A DNA stretch of 64,000 nucleotides, taken from assembly GCA_964385465.1 (NCBI GenBank), contig CAYLPJ010000007.1, forward strand, positions 72,817 through 136,816. Direction: 5' to 3'. Position numbers and translations under genes: made by a program. Within the stretch, counting starts at the first letter, position 1, and each line of letters opens with the position of its first letter. This DNA is from CAYLPJ01 sp964385465 (GTDB lineage Bacteria; Planctomycetota; Phycisphaerae; SM23-33). Positions 61,420 through 64,000 of this stretch are shown piece after piece. The notes under the pieces were generated by a model that made no database searches, was not told the origin of the DNA, and worked only from the letters and a program-made list of their open reading frames with translations.

Positions 61420-62496
61420 ATGGCCAGGAAGAAGTTGAAGGTCGGCATCATCGGCGTCGGCGGCATCTCGGGCGTGCACCACAGCGGCTACAGCAAATGC
61501 GACGCCGTCGAGCTGTACGCCATCTGCGACATCAAGCCCGACGTGCTCAAGGAGAAATCCGAGAAGTACGAGGTCCCCACCGAGCGGTGCTTCGACGACC
61601 ACCGCGACCTGCTGAAGCTCAAGGAGCTCGACGCCGTCAGCGTCTGCACGCCCAACGGCTCGCACTGCGAGATCACCGTCAACGCCCTCAAGGCCGGCAA
61701 GCACACGCTCTGCGAGAAGCCCATCGCCATGAACGCCCGCCAGGGCCAGCGGATGGTCGACGCCGCCGAGAAGGCCGGCAAGATCCTCCAGATCGGGCTG
61801 ATGCAGCGCTTCCGCGCCGACGTCAACTACGTCAAGGACCTCGTCGACGCCGGCGAACTGGGCGACGTCTACTACGCCCGCTGCCACGCCATCCGCCGCC
61901 GCGGCGTGCCGAGCTGGGGCGTCTTCGGCGTCAAGGAGGAGCAGGGCGGCGGCGGGCTGATCGACATCGGCGTCCACCACATCGACCTGACCTGGTACAT
62001 GATGGGCAAGCCCACGCCCGTCTCGGTCACCGGGCAGACCTACCACACGATCGGCAGCACGCCCGGGCACTGGGGCATGTTCGGGCAGTGGGACCACAAG
62101 ACCTACACCGTCGAGGACTTCGCCTGCGGGCTCGTCCGCTTCGACAACGACGCGACCATGACCATCGAGTGCAGCTTCATCGCCAACGTAGACAAGGACA
62201 GCGGCGCCAGCCAGATCGTCGGCACCAAGGGCGGGGCGGGCATCAGCCCGCTGATGGTCCAGACGGAGCTCAACGGGCACCTGATGGACTGTACCCCCCA
62301 CCACGTCATGGCCGTCGGCGAGGACGGCCGCCCCAGCCGCAAGACCAACCACGAGCTCGAGATCGAGCACTTCGTCAACTGCATCCAGGCCGGCAAGAAG
62401 ACCCGCGTGCCCGGGCACGAAGTCGTCTGGGTTCAGAAGATCATCGACGGCATCTACAAGTCCGGCGAGACCGGCAAAGAGGTCAAGATCAAGTAA
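61420..62496 (+). CDS. Gfo/Idh/MocA-family NAD(P)-dependent oxidoreductase
   Basis: The protein has 358 residues from ATG 61420 (MARKKLKVGIIGVGGISGVH), which has AGGA about nine bases upstream. A Rossmann domain is followed by the canonical CEKP motif (Glu99-Lys100-Pro101) and the GGGGLIDIGVHHIDLTWYMMG block, with the second-shell Asp and His. Unlike the copy at 51.4 kb it has no signal peptide, so it works in the cytoplasm. Substrates may be sugars, inositols or uronates. The adjacent alginate-lyase-family gene (3-bp gap) suggests uronate or oligosaccharide catabolism. Confidence 0.9.
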   Translation: MARKKLKVGIIGVGGISGVHHSGYSKCDAVELYAICDIKPDVLKEKSEKYEVPTERCFDDHRDLLKLKELDAVSVCTPNGSHCEITVNALKAGKHTLCEKPIAMNARQGQRMVDAAEKAGKILQIGLMQRFRADVNYVKDLVDAGELGDVYYARCHAIRRRGVPSWGVFGVKEEQGGGGLIDIGVHHIDLTWYMMGKPTPVSVTGQTYHTIGSTPGHWGMFGQWDHKTYTVEDFACGLVRFDNDATMTIECSFIANVDKDSGASQIVGTKGGAGISPLMVQTELNGHLMDCTPHHVMAVGEDGRPSRKTNHELEIEHFVNCIQAGKKTRVPGHEVVWVQKIIDGIYKSGETGKEVKIK

Positions 62497-62499
62497 CCG

Positions 62500-63699
62500 A
62501 TGGTGTCGACCATGATCCAGCTCCTGTGCGCCCTGGCCGGTGCGGGTGAGACACCACCCGCACCGCGCCTCTTCCTGCTGGACCCCGACGCCCTTGCCGC
62601 CGCGCGAGACGCCGCCCGCGCAGGCGACCGCCGCCTCGCGCCGGCGCTGCAACGCCTGCGGGCCGACGCCAACGAGGCCCTCGCCGCCGGACCGTACTCG
62701 GTCACCCACAAGGCCGCGACCCCGCCCAGCGGAGACAGGCACGACTACCGGAGCGTCGGGCCGTACTGGTGGCCCGACCCCGGCAAGCCCGACGGCCTGC
62801 CCTACATCCGCCGCGACGGAGAGGTCAACCCCGAACGCGACAAGGTCGGCGACAGCCAACGCCTCCGGGCCATGATCGACCATGTGACCACGCTGGCAAC
62901 CGCGTGGCACTACACCGCCGACCGCCGATACGCCGACCGCGCCGCCCTGCTGCTGCGCACGTGGTACCTCGAGCCCGCCACGCGGATGAACCCGAACATG
63001 ACCTACGCCCAGGCCATCCCCGGCCGCTGTGAGGGCCGCGGGATCGGCATCGTCGACGCCGCGCGGATGATCTACGTCGTCGAGGCCGTCGGGCTCCTCC
63101 ACGACGCGCCCGGCTGGTCCGACGGCGACGCCGACAGGCTCCGGGCGTGGTTCGCCAGCCTGCTGGACTGGCTGCTGACCAGCGACCATGGCCGCGACGA
63201 GGCCCGCACCAGGAACAACCACGCCACGCAGTACGACGCCCAGGTCGCCGCATACGCCCTGTTCGTCGGGCGGCGGGACCTGGCCCGGCGGGTGCTCGGG
63301 GCCGTGGGCGAACGCCGCATCGCCACGCAGATCGAGCCCGACGGTCGCCAGCCCCGCGAGCTGGCCCGCACGAAGAGCTGGGACTACTCCTGCCACAACC
63401 TCCGCAACCTCTGCCACCTGGCACTGCTTGGCAGGCACGTGGGCGTGGACCTCTGGGCCTGGCGGTCCGACGACAAACGGTCCATCCGCCGAGCCCTCGA
63501 CTGGCTGCTGCCTTGGGCCGCCGGCAGGCGGAAGTGGACCCACAAGCAGATCTCGCCCTTCAAGCCGTGCCTGCTCATGGTGCCCCTCCGCCTGGCCGCC
63601 CGGCGGTGGGACGACCCCGCCTACCCCGCCGCCCTCGCCGACCTGCCCGACTCCTGCAACAGCTCGCGCGACGCCCTGCTCTTCCCCGCCGCTCGGTAG
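62500..63699 (+). CDS. Alginate-lyase-family polysaccharide lyase
   Basis: The protein has 399 residues from ATG 62500 (or ATG 62512, which gives a shorter hydrophobic start). The family blocks are DYRSVGPYWWPDPGKPDG (83-100), the catalytic NNHATQYDAQ (Asn239-Asn240-His241, Tyr245) and SWDYSCHNL (near 315). These match the Alginate_lyase domain (PL5/PL38-like), which cleaves polyuronates by beta-elimination. The N-terminus is short and weakly signal-like, so export is uncertain. It starts 3 bp after the oxidoreductase gene, so they form one operon. Confidence 0.85.
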   Translation: MVSTMIQLLCALAGAGETPPAPRLFLLDPDALAAARDAARAGDRRLAPALQRLRADANEALAAGPYSVTHKAATPPSGDRHDYRSVGPYWWPDPGKPDGLPYIRRDGEVNPERDKVGDSQRLRAMIDHVTTLATAWHYTADRRYADRAALLLRTWYLEPATRMNPNMTYAQAIPGRCEGRGIGIVDAARMIYVVEAVGLLHDAPGWSDGDADRLRAWFASLLDWLLTSDHGRDEARTRNNHATQYDAQVAAYALFVGRRDLARRVLGAVGERRIATQIEPDGRQPRELARTKSWDYSCHNLRNLCHLALLGRHVGVDLWAWRSDDKRSIRRALDWLLPWAAGRRKWTHKQISPFKPCLLMVPLRLAARRWDDPAYPAALADLPDSCNSSRDALLFPAAR

Positions 63700-64000
63700 C
63701 TGCCCCGGGTCCGACCCCGCCGGCTCGGCGTCCGGACCCGCCGCGGGGAGCTGGTCGCCGACACCCCCGCGGGGCCCGGCGTCCGTCCATGCCTGCCCCG
63801 GCGGGCTGACACGGGTGTGTCGGCTCTGTCCACCCCTCTATATGGTGGACACACGCCTGGCCTACACCTATAGAGTCATATTAATAAAAGACTTACGGCT
63901 GTACACCCTCTGTCCACCCCTCGGCGGGCGCGGACAGCCTGTCCACCTGACTTCAACATTGGGACACCCAATCAGTGGATCAAGTCGTAGACGGCCTGCT
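63700..64000. other. AT-rich non-coding end of window with repeats
   Basis: No gene is supported in the last 301 bases. The stretch 63860-63900 is far richer in A and T than the rest of the window (it includes ATATTAATAAAAG). Around it lie the repeated TGTCCACC motifs listed separately. Further sequence to the right is needed to see what these serve. Confidence 0.5.
63824..63947. repeat. Cluster of TGTCCACC motifs and inverted repeat
   Basis: A 15-bp direct repeat, CTCTGTCCACCCCTC, occurs at 63824-63838 and 63908-63922. A third TGTCCACC is at 63940-63947 and an inverted copy, GGTGGACA, at 63844-63851. Copies 63827-63834 and 63844-63851 form an 8-bp stem with a 9-base loop. An alternative pairing is GTGTGTC (63815-63821) with GACACAC (63848-63854). 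Confidence 0.75.

Noticed and set aside
1..64000. tRNA, rRNA, insertion sequences and integrases
   Set aside because: I saw no T-loop/anticodon pattern, rRNA block, transposase or integrase motif in any supported frame.

Overview
The window is about 64 kb of very GC-rich DNA, densely coded (46 protein genes, no tRNA, rRNA or CRISPR seen), and it looks like a chromosomal piece of a planctomycete (Planctomycetota, perhaps class Phycisphaerae). That assignment is an inference from gene content: Tat-exported sulfatases and Gfo/Idh/MocA oxidoreductases, an exosortase/EpsI exopolysaccharide locus, FGE-like/PQQ-propeller fusions, a fused SecDF, a large TPR protein, and many secreted proteins of unknown function. 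The sequence carries no 16S gene to confirm it.

Layout. 1-4.4 kb (+ strand): the 3' part of a CE15 glucuronoyl-esterase-like gene, translationally coupled to a membrane helix-hairpin-helix protein, then comM/yifB and an HD-domain protein. 4.5-11.4 kb (- strand): a flippase-like membrane protein, an ECF sigma factor with a triplicated anti-sigma-like membrane protein and a small periplasmic protein, rlmN, a deoxyribosyltransferase-like protein, lspA and a DksA/TraR-like protein that has lost its zinc ligands. A metallo-beta-lactamase-fold gene at 11.6-12.4 kb is the only + strand gene between 4.4 and 60.5 kb. 12.5-24.9 kb (-): an exopolysaccharide/exosortase locus (Wza-like exporter, exosortase, EpsI, giant TPR protein, Wzz/BY-kinase-like protein with an altered P-loop) preceded by a secreted lipoprotein gene. 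24.9-34.5 kb (-): SecDF with an EF-hand insertion, a secreted propeller-like protein, purH, a PQQ-propeller lipoprotein and two proteins of unknown function.

34.7-52.7 kb (-): a polysaccharide/uronate catabolism island. It holds two sulfatases, a clan GH-A-like glycoside hydrolase, a double-FGE/PQQ fusion, an amidohydrolase, an aldo/keto reductase, 6-phosphogluconolactonase, the UPF0210/ACT pair, 2-keto-3-deoxygluconate kinase, a HEAT-repeat protein and a Tat-dependent oxidoreductase. 53-60.35 kb (-): a complete oligopeptide-type ABC importer (A-B-C-D-F) behind a secreted protein of unknown function. 60.35-60.57 kb is a divergent promoter region. From there the + strand carries rex, a second Gfo/Idh/MocA oxidoreductase and an alginate-lyase-family gene. 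The window ends in an AT-rich non-coding stretch with repeated TGTCCACC motifs.

How the parts may work together: desulfation, de-esterification and lyase steps (sulfatases, CE15, alginate lyase, glycosidase) would release uronic acids. Oxidoreductases, lactonase and KDG kinase could then carry them into central metabolism, with Rex sensing the NADH/NAD+ ratio. The exosortase locus is a separate surface-polymer module whose sorted substrates and glycosyltransferases are not in this window. The features most worth a second look are the EF-hand pair inside SecDF, the triplicated anti-sigma domain, the double-FGE/PQQ fusion without the usual catalytic cysteine pair, the K-to-R Walker A of the BY-kinase, and the repeat/hairpin cluster at the right edge.
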